DNA of 50,498 nt from the NCBI RefSeq assembly GCF_003287735.1, contig NZ_NSCM01000036.1, positions 1-50,498 of the forward strand, in the 5' to 3' direction. Origin of the DNA: Photorhabdus bodei. Lineage in GTDB: Bacteria > Pseudomonadota > Gammaproteobacteria > Enterobacterales > Enterobacteriaceae. Each line of letters begins with the position of its first letter. The first letter of the stretch is position 1. The position numbers were made by a program, and so were the translations under genes. Below the pieces are notes generated by a model. The model ran no database searches and was not told the DNA's origin. It was given only the letters and a program-made list of their open reading frames with translations. Shown here piece after piece: positions 8,510 to 17,401 of this stretch.

Positions 8510-9001
8510 ATGAACTATTTGATCTATCGTGTTTTCTGGGGTGCGTGCTTGGGATTAATCAGTGTGATGCCGGGACGGGCAGCCGATAATATGTGGTTTC
8601 ACGGCACACTGCTTGAAGCGCCTTCTTGCGTTATTAATGACGGTAATATGATTGATGTCTATTTTGGTCACAATGTTGGCATCTATCAGGTGGACGGAGT
8701 GAATTATACCAAGCCCGTGAATTACCAGTTGGTATGTGCGCCTAATATCTCAGGTTGGAGTTTAGGATTGACAGTGATTGGCCCACCAACCTCATTTGAT
8801 GCCGCCGCGTTGCAAACCAATATTACGGATTTAGGCATTCGTCTGACGTTGGATGGTAAAGCATTCACCCTTAATGAGCGTATTCCGGTGACATCACAGA
8901 AACAGCCGGTAATACAAGCGGTGCCGGTGAAAAAACCAGGAAGTACGTTGCCGGAAGGGGCATTTGAAGTGACGGCGACATTGCTGGCGGAATACCAGTG
9001 A
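8510..9001 (+). CDS. madF: Minor fimbrial subunit MadF (MrpF-like)
   Basis: About 163 residues from the ATG at 8510, preceded by GGGAGA; an in-frame GTG at 8492 would add six residues and overlap madE. A signal peptide ends at GRA-ADNMW. The mature domain has SCVINDGNMIDVYFGHNVG, a second Cys in LVCAP and the end LLAEYQ. It resembles MadE closely in layout (QTNITDLGI against QTNHTGLGI), so the pair arose by tandem duplication. Likely a tip-fibrillum adaptor. Confidence 0.85.
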   Translation: MNYLIYRVFWGACLGLISVMPGRAADNMWFHGTLLEAPSCVINDGNMIDVYFGHNVGIYQVDGVNYTKPVNYQLVCAPNISGWSLGLTVIGPPTSFDAAALQTNITDLGIRLTLDGKAFTLNERIPVTSQKQPVIQAVPVKKPGSTLPEGAFEVTATLLAEYQ

Positions 9002-9012
9002 AAGGAAACTTA

Positions 9013-9558
9013 ATGAAATATTTAAAATTATTCGTGTTGCGTGTTGGTTTTATGGTTATTGCTGCCACGGTTTATAGTCATCAAGGGGTACAGGCTGCGG
9101 ATAATATGCGTTTTCACGGTGCATTGGTTAAAGAACCTTGCACGATTAAATCGGGTGATGAGAATATCCAGCTCGATTTTGCAACAATGTCTGAAAAATA
9201 TTTGTATCTGCATGGTAGGACCCATAGCGAACCTTTTCTGCTCAGATTATCTGGTTGCGATATGAGTGTGGGCAAATCGATTAAACTGACATTCAGTGGC
9301 ATGGAAAATACGCAATTGCCGGGCTTATTAGCGTTAAGTGCTGGGAGCCAAGCCGCTGGGATTGCCATTGGTATAGAAACGGCAGAAGGCAAACGGTTGT
9401 CGTTGAATAAAGAGGGAGATGCCTATCCGTTAAAAGAGGGTGAAAACTTGATTGCACTGCAAGCATATGTGCAGGCAGAACCCACTGCGCTAGCTAACCA
9501 GACGATTACGCGAGGCGCATTTCATGCGATTGCGACATTTAATCTGAATTATGACTAA
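9013..9558 (+). CDS. madG: Minor fimbrial subunit MadG (MrpG-like)
   Basis: About 181 residues from the ATG at 9013, with AAGGA seven bases upstream. A signal peptide ends near VQA-ADNMRF. Pilin cysteines are in EPCTIKSGDE and LSGCDM, the conserved AAGIAIGIE strand follows, and the protein ends NLNYD. The sequence is closer to true pilins than MadE or MadF are. By position it should sit directly beneath the tip adhesin encoded next. Confidence 0.85.
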   Translation: MKYLKLFVLRVGFMVIAATVYSHQGVQAADNMRFHGALVKEPCTIKSGDENIQLDFATMSEKYLYLHGRTHSEPFLLRLSGCDMSVGKSIKLTFSGMENTQLPGLLALSAGSQAAGIAIGIETAEGKRLSLNKEGDAYPLKEGENLIALQAYVQAEPTALANQTITRGAFHAIATFNLNYD

Positions 9559-9585
9559 TTTGCCCAGCTTTATTAGGTAGCTTAA

Positions 9586-10401
9586 ATGAAAAAATTATTC
9601 TCTGTTTGCCTGGTATTTTTATCACTGTTTTCATCAAGTGCGGCTGCATCAATATTTTCATATATCACTAAATCCGAAGGTGTTCCTACGAATGCCTATT
9701 ATACTTTTGTCATTGAACGTTGGGATCAAGAAAACGATTTTACGCCAAATCCTTGTTATGGTTATTCTGCATGTTGGATATCGGTTAACCATCGCCATTT
9801 TGCTGATGGTTATTCAGGGCAGCCCTATAGGATATTTAATACTCGGGTGGAAAGATTTAAGACAATGAAACAAGTGCAGGCGGAGATATTGAAATATACC
9901 AGTTTTCCGATCACCGGCGTTGCAAAACATTTCGGCCCTGCGATTCGATCGCATCAGGAGTGTGTCGGGCTATTTTATGAAACCGATCAAAATGGTTTTC
10001 ATGGAAGATTATTACCTGGATCTTTATGTGGCGTTGCACCACCACCGATAGGATTTTGTCAAGTCAGAGAAGGCTCCGTTGAACTTAATTACGGTAGTAT
10101 TGATGAGGCAAAACTGGAAGGCGCAACCAGAGCGGAAAATATCAATGTGACCTGTAATGTAGACATAGAGATTATCGTGACAGCGACGGGTCCTGATAGG
10201 GGATTAGTCCCTTTAAGAAGTGATGGTAGCTTGAAAGCTAAATTGCTATTAAATGAGGAAAATGGTGAAGATGGTGTGGCTGTGTTTGTACCGGCTGGAG
10301 GAAATGTACCCGTTACAGTGAAATCAATTTTACAAAAAAATGGCAGAGTAGAGGCAGGACCTTTCTCAGGATCAGGGACAATAATTTTGGCGATGCCATA
10401 A
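9586..10401 (+). CDS. madH: Two-domain tip adhesin MadH (MrpH-like)
   Basis: 271 residues. A signal peptide ends near AAA-SIFSY. The N-terminal lectin-like half (about 22-150) closely follows P. mirabilis MrpH: SIFSYIT, TFVIERWD, NPCYGY, VNHRH, SFPITG, ECVGLFY and LLPGSLCG. The three His that bind zinc in MrpH appear conserved as H69, H71 and H115. The C-terminal half (about 155-271) is the pilin domain used for attachment to the fibre, starting GFCQVREGSVELNYG. This is the part that should touch nematode or insect surfaces. Zinc dependence is inferred from MrpH. Confidence 0.9.
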   Translation: MKKLFSVCLVFLSLFSSSAAASIFSYITKSEGVPTNAYYTFVIERWDQENDFTPNPCYGYSACWISVNHRHFADGYSGQPYRIFNTRVERFKTMKQVQAEILKYTSFPITGVAKHFGPAIRSHQECVGLFYETDQNGFHGRLLPGSLCGVAPPPIGFCQVREGSVELNYGSIDEAKLEGATRAENINVTCNVDIEIIVTATGPDRGLVPLRSDGSLKAKLLLNEENGEDGVAVFVPAGGNVPVTVKSILQKNGRVEAGPFSGSGTIILAMP

Positions 10402-10431
10402 AAAAGGTGTTTTTTTAATTTAAAGGCTGGG

Positions 10432-10737
10432 ATGAAAATGAAACAAGATCATCTATTAGTAGGGAAGCGTATTCAAAAAAGAAGGAAAGAGTTGGGCATG
10501 ACCGCGGTAAAATTGGCGGAAAAAATAGGTATTAGTCAGCAACAACTCTCACGTTATGAGAGAGGGATAAACCGAATTAATTTATCCCATTTGGTGCAGA
10601 TCGCTTCAATATTGGAGACACCGATAAACTGGTTTTTCCTTGATTGTAGTTATCCGGCAACCAATAACAGCATCAATAAATTAACAGACCAATATATCCC
10701 TATTGCGGAAGCGACATTGGGTAAATTTGGATGTTAA
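10432..10737 (+). CDS. madJ: MrpJ-like XRE-family regulator MadJ
   Basis: 101 residues with one helix-turn-helix of the XRE/Cro type at about 10-66. The SQQQLSRYERGINRI block is the hallmark of MrpJ paralogues encoded at the end of fimbrial operons in Proteus and relatives. In Proteus, MrpJ represses motility when fimbriae are made. In Photorhabdus the corresponding mad regulator would link the switch to the wider M-form programme. It lies 30 bases after madH and before a terminator, so it is expressed only when the operon is on. The symbol is by analogy and recall, hence not fully certain. Confidence 0.82.
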   Translation: MKMKQDHLLVGKRIQKRRKELGMTAVKLAEKIGISQQQLSRYERGINRINLSHLVQIASILETPINWFFLDCSYPATNNSINKLTDQYIPIAEATLGKFGC

Positions 10738-10789
10738 CTGAACTCGACGCCAATCGGGGGATCGATAAACCCGTTGATGGCTGAGTTTC

Positions 10790-10815
10790 GTGACCGACGG
10801 AACGGTCACTTTTAT
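10790..10815 (+). terminator. Terminator of the mad operon
   Basis: Perfect 7-bp stem GTGACCG (10790-10796) with CGGTCAC (10803-10809), a six-base loop, then TTTTAT. It lies 53 bases after the madJ stop and marks the operon's 3' end. Confidence 0.75.
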
Positions 10816-11209
10816 GATTTATTCGTTAGCCGTGTTATTACCACAACGTTATTACCACAAATTAAAGAGTCCATTCTTATCCATCTCCCTTTTTGAAGAA
10901 GTTATTAAAGTTCAGATAGTAATTTAATTAAGGAATAAATACTCACAACACCATAACGTTCAGGTATTAATGTTGAGTATATCGAAAGCTAATAATTGAT
11001 TGTTTCAAAAAAGGAACAAACTGCCTCTCAATATTTCCCGCTCAGAAATCGATATGTTATCGACGGTTGAACCAAACTTCAGAAGTTAATCAGCAAACAA
11101 AATAACTCAAATGACAAGTAAAACGCATCGCGTTAGCGATCTGGTTGTTTAACTTGTCGTGATGTTGTTTCACGCAAAAAGTATCGAATAGATAAAAGGA
11201 ATCGATGAA
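10816..11209. other. Intergenic region before the second fimbrial cluster
   Basis: Nearly 400 bases without a supportable gene. It has two adjacent copies of GTTATTACCACAA (10834-10846 and 10848-10860). It should hold the promoter and leader of the pilin gene at 11210, but I could not assign hexamers with confidence. An AGGA precedes the pilin ATG. Confidence 0.5.
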
Positions 11210-11761
11210 ATGAAAAAACAAATTTTGAAGACCTGTGCGATAGCGGCACTGTGTCTGGGGGGGATGTCGCAGGCTATGGCGGAGGAAGTGAGTGCCGGCA
11301 CCTTGGCGGTGAGCTCTTCAGTGACTGCGGAGACTTGTAAGTTTGCAGCAATAGAGCCTGTTAGTCTCACCGCGTTGGTATCTGATTTTACTGCGTTAGG
11401 AAGTGGCGCAATCGTAACTAACTCGCAAAAATTCGTCACGATTAAAACGGAAAAATGCCCTCTGTGGAGTTCTTCGAAAAGCGTTAAATTAACGGTTGCC
11501 GGTACCGCAACAGCAGCATCCAATAATTACTTTCAGCTTATTAACACTACAGGTAATACGGCAATCGCCGACCATGCGGTTCTGCTGACGTTAAATGATA
11601 AGGTTGTACCACCAAATGCAGGAATTAACCTAAAAGATCCCCAATTCGCCCCCGCAGTAGCCGGTGATAATGCCATCACGCTTAAGGTAGGGCTGGCTAG
11701 GATTGGTACGACGGCGGTAAAAGCCGCAGACTCCAAAGCAAGCTGGTGGATGTCTACATGA
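11210..11761 (+). pseudogene. Truncated fimbrial major subunit, 3' end lost in a deletion
   Basis: 183 residues. A good signal peptide ends at AMA-EEVSAG, and the pilin domain has the Cys pair AETCKF and TEKCPL. Up to about residue 178 (VGLARIGTTAVKAADSKA) it reads as a normal pilin approaching its last strand. It then changes to SWWMST and stops, with no aromatic C-terminal strand. The same DNA in another frame encodes the VDVYMNQ block of an usher N-terminal domain. A deletion therefore appears to have joined the pilin gene to the middle of the usher's 5' end. Without its last strand the pilin should be unable to bind a chaperone or polymerise. Confidence 0.75.
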
Positions 11762-14139
11762 ACCAAAATAAGGTGGATAATCGCGAGATTGAATTTAGAT
11801 TGGTGGATGATCATCTGCAACCGGAATTAACGGTTGCACAGCTCGAAGAGTATGGGGTCAATATTCGTGGGTTACCGGCTTTCCAGGGAAAAGCGAGTGA
11901 CAGCCCCATCACGGATCTGACGAAACAGATCCCACACGCCAGCACGATATTGGATTTCGCCCGTTTACGTCTGGACCTCAGTGTTCCTCAAGCAGCTATG
12001 CAGCCCCACCATTCCGGGATGGTTGACCCATCACTGTGGGATAACGGGATCCCGGCCTTTTTGATGAACTACACCGTCAATGGTTCGGAAGGGCGTTATG
12101 ACGGTCAGAAGGCTGGTGGTGGATCACGCTCCCGTAACCTGTTTGCCTCTTTTCGTAATGGATTGAATCTGGGGCCGTGGCGTCTGCGTAGCACGCAAAC
12201 TTACAGTTACAATCGCCAGCGCAACGGAGGTCCCGCCGGTTTTTCCCCCTCTACGCAGACCCAATGGCAGGTGAGTAATACCTATCTGCAACGTGATGTG
12301 CAGTCACTGCGCAGTGAGTTTACGGCCGGTGAAATCTATACCGGTGGGGATATTTTTGACAGCATCCCGTTGCGTGGCATGAAATTGGTTTCTGAGGAGG
12401 CGATGTTGCCTGAAAGTCAGCGCGGTTTTGCCCCGGAGATAACCGGTGTGGCGAGCTCCAATGCGCAGGTGACGGTATCCCAGAATGGTTATACCGTGTA
12501 TCAAACCACGGTAGCGCCGGGGCCATTTCGTTTCACCGACCTGTACACTACCGGGGACTCTGGCGACCTGACGGTCACGGTCAAAGAGGAAGATGGCAGT
12601 TCCCGTGTCTCGACCCTCGCCTCTTCATCTGTCCCGATGATGCAGCGTCCCGGTGGCATTAAATATGAGTTGACGGCTGGTCAATATCACGGCGGCAACC
12701 TCACTGATGGCAGCCGTTCCCCGGTATTTGCGCTGGGCAGCCTGATCTATGGTTTGCCACACAATATCACCCTGTACGGCGGGGGGCTGGCCGCGGGCAA
12801 TTATCAGTCAGGTGTATTCGGCTCGGGCGTGTCACTGGGGGCATTAGGCGCACTGTCTGCGGATGTGACGTTTGCCCGTGCCCAGTTGCAAGGGGCTAAG
12901 GGACAGGAAAATAGCTGGCAACAGGGTCAAGCTTATCGGGTGAAATATGCCAAGAATTTGATCAGTACCGGCACCAACATTGATCTGGCCGCCTATCGTT
13001 ATTCCACTCAGCATTATTACAGTTTTAGCGATGTTAACAGCATGGGGTACAGCCTGAATGAATATCAAGTGCCGTGGGCGCTTGACCGACGTCAAAACAC
13101 TTGGCAGTTGAGTTTGCATCAAACGCTGGGACGTTGGGGCAGTCTTTACGCCTCCGGGACGCGCAACGATTATTGGAATGGCCGTACCGACAACAATCTG
13201 AATTTGGGTTATAACGCGATGCTAATGGGGATCAGCTATAACCTGAGTTATAACATTTATCGTATGGAAGGGGCAGGCAACTGGTCGGAGAATCGTCAGT
13301 TGTCATTCAATATGCAGGTCCCGCTCACTCTCTTCGGATCATCGTCGGCGCTACGGGGCGTTTACAGCCGCTATACGGCCTCGCGCGACTCGCAGGGTAA
13401 CCTGACTCAGCAGACCGGCATCAGTGGCATGTTATGGGATAACTGCCTGAATTATAACCTCCAGCAAGGTTGGGGGAATCGTGGCCAGCAAAACAGTCGG
13501 GCTTTGTCTCTGAGTTATCAGGGCAGTCAGGGCAACGTTAATCTGGGCTACAACGACAGTACTAATAGCCATCATTTCACTTACGGGGCTTCCGGTGCTC
13601 TCCTAATCCATCCTTACGGCATGACGCTATCACGTTCACTGGGTGATGAAGCCGTATTGGTTCGCGCGCCCGGGGCGAAAGGGGTGACGGTCGGTGACGG
13701 CAACGTGCAGACCGACTGGCGTGGCTACGCCGTACTGCCGGGCGGATCGGTCTACCACAAAAACACCATCAATCTGGACCCGTCCACCCTGCCGGAAGGG
13801 GTCGATATTGACCAGACCAGCAAGAATGTTTATCCGACTAGGGGAGCAGTCACGCTGGCCAATTATCAGGTTCGCTCAGGCAGCCAGTTACTGTTGACGT
13901 TGATACATCATGGCAAACCGGTACCTTTTGGTGCCACCGCGACGCTGGAAGAGAATGCCACTCAGGCCGGCAGCGGCATTGTGGGCGATAACGGCCGAGT
14001 TTATTTGAGCGGCATGCCTCCCGCCGGTCGCGTGAAAGTCAAATGGGGAAACGGGGCAGCGCAACAATGCACTACTCGTTATCAGGTACCGCCCGATACC
14101 CCCGGGCAACTGGTGCAGGCAGATGCCGTGTGTCTATAA
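11746..14139 (+). pseudogene. Fimbrial usher lacking its 5' end (FimD family)
   Basis: The open frame of about 797 codons begins at VDVYMNQNKV, which in complete ushers lies some 50-60 residues into the mature protein after the phrase GxYxVD. The signal peptide and first part of the N-terminal periplasmic domain are absent. From there the usher is intact: NYTVNGSEG, the barrel, ESQRGFAPEITGVA, PGPFRFTDLY and a C-terminal domain with paired Cys (QQCTTRY, DAVCL). Without a signal sequence it could not reach the outer membrane. The frame overlaps the end of the truncated pilin in another phase. The region is visibly more GC-rich than its neighbours. No chaperone gene is present between pilin and usher, so it was probably deleted too. 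Confidence 0.8.
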
Positions 14140-14231
14140 GCGTTACTTCATGTGGGCACCACCAAAAGCGAAGTTATCCCGGTAGTTAAAGTCAGCGATT
14201 TGAACAGATGGGTCATTTGGAGAGAAGAAGA

Positions 14232-15386
14232 ATGTTAAACACCGAACGTTTGTGGGGCTGTCATGTAGAGAACCCCGTTCCAACCCTCATAGGCTTGGGG
14301 ATATCACTGCTCTTTTTATTGACTGCTTTGCCCCTTCAAGCGGCAGAGCGTTATCAGGACTGCGAGATTGAACTGGTACAGAGGGTTCGTCATGTTACGG
14401 GTTATGCCACGGTGCCAAACAACAAAGATAAACGTGATTACTCACGTGATGAGATAGTGGGTTATACCACCAGTGGCCCCCTTGACTGGTCGACAACCTG
14501 TCGCGTCCCGGCTGGAACGCAGTTTATGGCCTACACGGTGGAATCTGGAACGAACCCATTAATCTCTTCGTCGTCACCGAGTCATGTCCGAGTGGGACGA
14601 TCCGGCGACTTTATGGTTGATATCGGGCAGTCTTCACTCTCTTGCCAGACGCACGGTTTATCCGGTACGTATCGCTCAGCCAGTCTGACAGGGCGGAGTG
14701 CCGGCGTTAACATTCCCTGTGTTCCCGATGCTAACGGCTTGGTTGATGTCAGTGTCCGTACCGTGACAGGCGCAATTTACCCGGACAGTGACGGCAATTT
14801 CAATGCGAAGGCAGGAGGCAGTCCCCTGTCAGTGGGCGCGATCGGCTGGATTCCCGCCGCCATATCGGGTTCTAACGGGAGGCTGAAACCCCTGTGGACC
14901 ACAGTCATCCTTTCATCCGTTAAAAAGCCGTCCACCTGTGCGGTTGTCCTGACGCCCTCATCGGTGGATTGGGGAACGGTAAAAAGAGCCGGTAAACAGG
15001 CGGGAGACCCACTGGCACCGGCCAGACAGATCGGGATAAGCAGCACCTGTTCTGGTGATGACGCGGTATTCCAAAATTCACGCCTGCTCTACCGGATCGA
15101 TGGACCCTTCGTGCCGGGCAAACCGCATGCGCTGGCCTCGTCAATAGATCAGGTCGCCTTCGCGTTCTTCGATTTTGCCAATAAACCCTTATCACTCAGT
15201 ACCGGGCACCGAGGTGCAGGGCAGTCGGCGAGATACGTAAAGCTGGGGGACGATAGTTATACCGCCTCAACGCAACTGTCTGTGGTACCGATTCTGTTGA
15301 AGACTGACGGTGCCGGCGGGCAAGCCAAGGCCGTCGCGGTTATTTCCGTGTGGTCGGATATTAACTTCGTTGAGCCATCTGCTTAG
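14232..15386 (+). CDS. Probable two-domain fimbrial tip adhesin of the second cluster
   Basis: About 384 residues from the ATG at 14232, which has GGAGAG seven bases upstream; an earlier in-frame ATG at 14208 lacks such a site. A signal peptide ends near LQA-AERYQ. The N-terminal half (to about 225) has several Cys and no family I recognise. The C-terminal part, from CAVVLTPSSVDWGTVK, reads like a pilin domain. Length and position after the usher fit a tip adhesin. The frame is intact, but with the pilin and usher damaged and no chaperone gene nearby the protein probably has no assembly machinery of its own. Confidence 0.65.
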   Translation: MLNTERLWGCHVENPVPTLIGLGISLLFLLTALPLQAAERYQDCEIELVQRVRHVTGYATVPNNKDKRDYSRDEIVGYTTSGPLDWSTTCRVPAGTQFMAYTVESGTNPLISSSSPSHVRVGRSGDFMVDIGQSSLSCQTHGLSGTYRSASLTGRSAGVNIPCVPDANGLVDVSVRTVTGAIYPDSDGNFNAKAGGSPLSVGAIGWIPAAISGSNGRLKPLWTTVILSSVKKPSTCAVVLTPSSVDWGTVKRAGKQAGDPLAPARQIGISSTCSGDDAVFQNSRLLYRIDGPFVPGKPHALASSIDQVAFAFFDFANKPLSLSTGHRGAGQSARYVKLGDDSYTASTQLSVVPILLKTDGAGGQAKAVAVISVWSDINFVEPSA

Positions 15387-15438
15387 GCTGGGGAATTTAT
15401 CGAAATGGTTTGGTGACGATGTTGTTTTCTATTTCACA

Positions 15439-15482
15439 GAAGCACCTATTTCAAGCGCAGGTGCTTCGGTGTTTATTTTATT
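15439..15482 (+). terminator. Terminator between convergent operons
   Basis: Perfect 9-bp stem GAAGCACCT (15439-15447) with AGGTGCTTC (15459-15467), followed by GGTGTTTATTTTATT. It ends the plus-strand fimbrial cluster and sits just before the 3' end of the minus-strand Nudix gene. Confidence 0.7.
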
Positions 15483-15505
15483 AAAACGTTAATTAGATAC
15501 CGTAT

Positions 15506-15934
15506 CTAACCCCGCATTTCTGTTATTTCTATTTCTTTATCGAAGCGTAAATGCTCATCGGCCGCCATAGGGATCAACCAACGTAAATTATAGATCACAT
15601 TATCGGGTAATGAATTTGCTTCATAGATATTAACGATCTCTTTTTCAATAGAATTGACAGAATAGACACGATCATCATACATATAGAGAAAATTTACCTG
15701 ATAAACGTCAGGACGAGTTAAGACAGTAAATAGTCGCCACTCTTCAGGACGTGTTTCAATGCCAGCTTCTTCTGCAAACTCCCTTGCCATGGCTTGTTGG
15801 GGGCTTTCTCCCGCTTCTATTTTTCCACCAATCCCATTGAGTTTCCCTTTTTGCCAACTGGGTTGTAATTTTGAAATTAGTGAGACATGTTTTTTATCTT
15901 TGGAAAACATAAACCCTGTTACATAGTTAATCAT
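15506..15934 (-). CDS. Nudix hydrolase
   Basis: About 142 residues from the ATG at 15934, with GGAG six bases upstream; a GTG at 15946 would add four residues. A complete Nudix box is visible at about 37-59, GGKIEAGES then REFAEEAGI, matching Gx5Ex7REUxEExGU including the metal-binding glutamates. Nudix enzymes cleave nucleoside diphosphates linked to other groups. This is the last gene of a tight operon, 16 bases after the PurA-like gene. A role in trimming a nucleotide intermediate or clearing a faulty nucleotide is plausible but not shown. Confidence 0.88.
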   Translation of the reverse strand: MINYVTGFMFSKDKKHVSLISKLQPSWQKGKLNGIGGKIEAGESPQQAMAREFAEEAGIETRPEEWRLFTVLTRPDVYQVNFLYMYDDRVYSVNSIEKEIVNIYEANSLPDNVIYNLRWLIPMAADEHLRFDKEIEITEMRG

Positions 15935-15950
15935 TATTTTCTCCACGCTT

Positions 15951-17210
15951 TTATTTCGCTACTAATGTCTGATTCCTGTCTGGTCCATATGAAATATACT
16001 TAATTGGGACACCCGCATAGTCTTGAATAAAAGATAAGAAATCAATCAGCTCAATAGGTAGCTCCGTTAAATCTGTATATGATGCGTTAAGTGCGCTCCA
16101 GGATTTAAATGTCTTATAGAGAGGTTTGGCTTTATTGAGCTGCAATAATGCATCATCACAGCAGACGAGTTTATCATCAATTTCATAGGCAATAGCGACC
16201 TTTATTTCATGCAAACCAGCAAGAACATCAACATTCGTTATGGCGAGTTCTGTTACACCATTGAGTTTCACCGCATGTTTAATCAGGGATAAATCCAGCC
16301 AGCCACAACGCCTTGGCCTTTTTGAAACGGTACCATATTCGTTCCCACGCTCTCGAATATAATCAGCCTGTTCTGTCGATAATTCAGTGGGGAATGGACC
16401 GTTGCCTACACGGATCATATAAGATTTCATCACACCGACAATATGTATTTTTTGTGCTGGTATACCTATCATTGCAAAGCAGGTTTGCACTAATGTCTGA
16501 TATGCCACGGTATAAGGATAAGTACCAAAACTATTATCTAAGAAAGTGGCTTGTGATGTTTCAAGTAAAACATCTTCTCCAGAATTAAGTAAATCACCGA
16601 TAACTTCATTAGTGAACGTGAAATAGGGTTCTATCCTCTTGCCATATTGATACGTTGTTTCTAACATCTCTTCAAAATCTAATGTAGTTTGTGCATTAAA
16701 AACATGTTTAATCTGCTTTTCCCTGGTACTCCAAAGAAATTCTAATTTACTTCTTAATTTTTCTTTATCAAGGGTATCAATAAGCCGAATGCCATGACGG
16801 TTGGCTTTGTCTTCAACACAGGCTCCGACGCCGACACCAACTGAACCTATCTTCTGCTTACCTTTGTATTTTTCTGATGCTCTATTTAACTCAGAATGTA
16901 ATGGTAAGACGATATGGCATCTCGGGTCGATAAATATATTAGAATCAATTTTTTCTTTTTGTATAAAATCGATCTCTTTAACTAGAATGGGAAGACTGAC
17001 TAAAGCGCCTTGGCAGATATATAAATTCTTTTTGTTGAGTGAAGCCGGTAATTGGGAAAATGAGCCTCTTAGATTACCATGTTGTACACAATGACCTGCA
17101 TTAGCGCCGCCATTAAATCGAGCAATGTTATTGATGTTGCCAGATAAATAGTCAACAAATTTTCCTTTACCTTCATCTCCAAATTGGAGTCCAACTACAG
17201 CCGTTAACAT
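15951..17210 (-). CDS. Divergent adenylosuccinate synthetase paralogue (PurA-like)
   Basis: 419 residues, near the usual length of about 430. The GTP-site loop GDEGKGK (11-17, catalytic Asp12) and NAGH (His40) are kept, as is GPDR near the C-terminus. Substrate regions differ from housekeeping PurA. The IMP phosphate segment GTTGRGIGPAY is GSVGVGVGACV (122-132). The aspartate loop GATTGRRRR is GTVSKRPRR (293-301). EGAQG is ETSQA (217-221), and TKLD is TNVD. Family chemistry is GTP-driven ligation of aspartate to the 6-oxo group of IMP. Here both partners may differ, so this looks like a specialised paralogue in a biosynthetic operon and not the cell's purA. Confidence 0.88.
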   Translation of the reverse strand: MLTAVVGLQFGDEGKGKFVDYLSGNINNIARFNGGANAGHCVQHGNLRGSFSQLPASLNKKNLYICQGALVSLPILVKEIDFIQKEKIDSNIFIDPRCHIVLPLHSELNRASEKYKGKQKIGSVGVGVGACVEDKANRHGIRLIDTLDKEKLRSKLEFLWSTREKQIKHVFNAQTTLDFEEMLETTYQYGKRIEPYFTFTNEVIGDLLNSGEDVLLETSQATFLDNSFGTYPYTVAYQTLVQTCFAMIGIPAQKIHIVGVMKSYMIRVGNGPFPTELSTEQADYIRERGNEYGTVSKRPRRCGWLDLSLIKHAVKLNGVTELAITNVDVLAGLHEIKVAIAYEIDDKLVCCDDALLQLNKAKPLYKTFKSWSALNASYTDLTELPIELIDFLSFIQDYAGVPIKYISYGPDRNQTLVAK

Positions 17211-17255
17211 AAATCTATTCCTTAATTATCTATTGGCTTATTCAAAATAATAGTT

Positions 17256-17280
17256 AAATCATCATCTTTGATGATTTTTT
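17256..17280. terminator. Hairpin between the HAD and PurA-like genes
   Basis: 9-bp stem AAATCATCA (17256-17264) with TGATGATTT (17269-17277), loop TCTT. The U-run is best on the plus strand (TTT then TTTTT). On the minus strand, the operon's own direction, only a short U-run follows. It lies in the 191-base gap that divides the operon into two parts and may reduce or separate expression of the PurA-like and Nudix genes. Confidence 0.4.
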
Positions 17281-17401
17281 TAAATGAATAATCTGCTTTT
17301 AAATACTAAGCTGTTCTTTTAAAACTCATGTGATCAATATCTATTCATACACCGTTATAAATGATCCCTTTCTTATTGGATTATTTTGAACAGCTTCTTT
17401 A

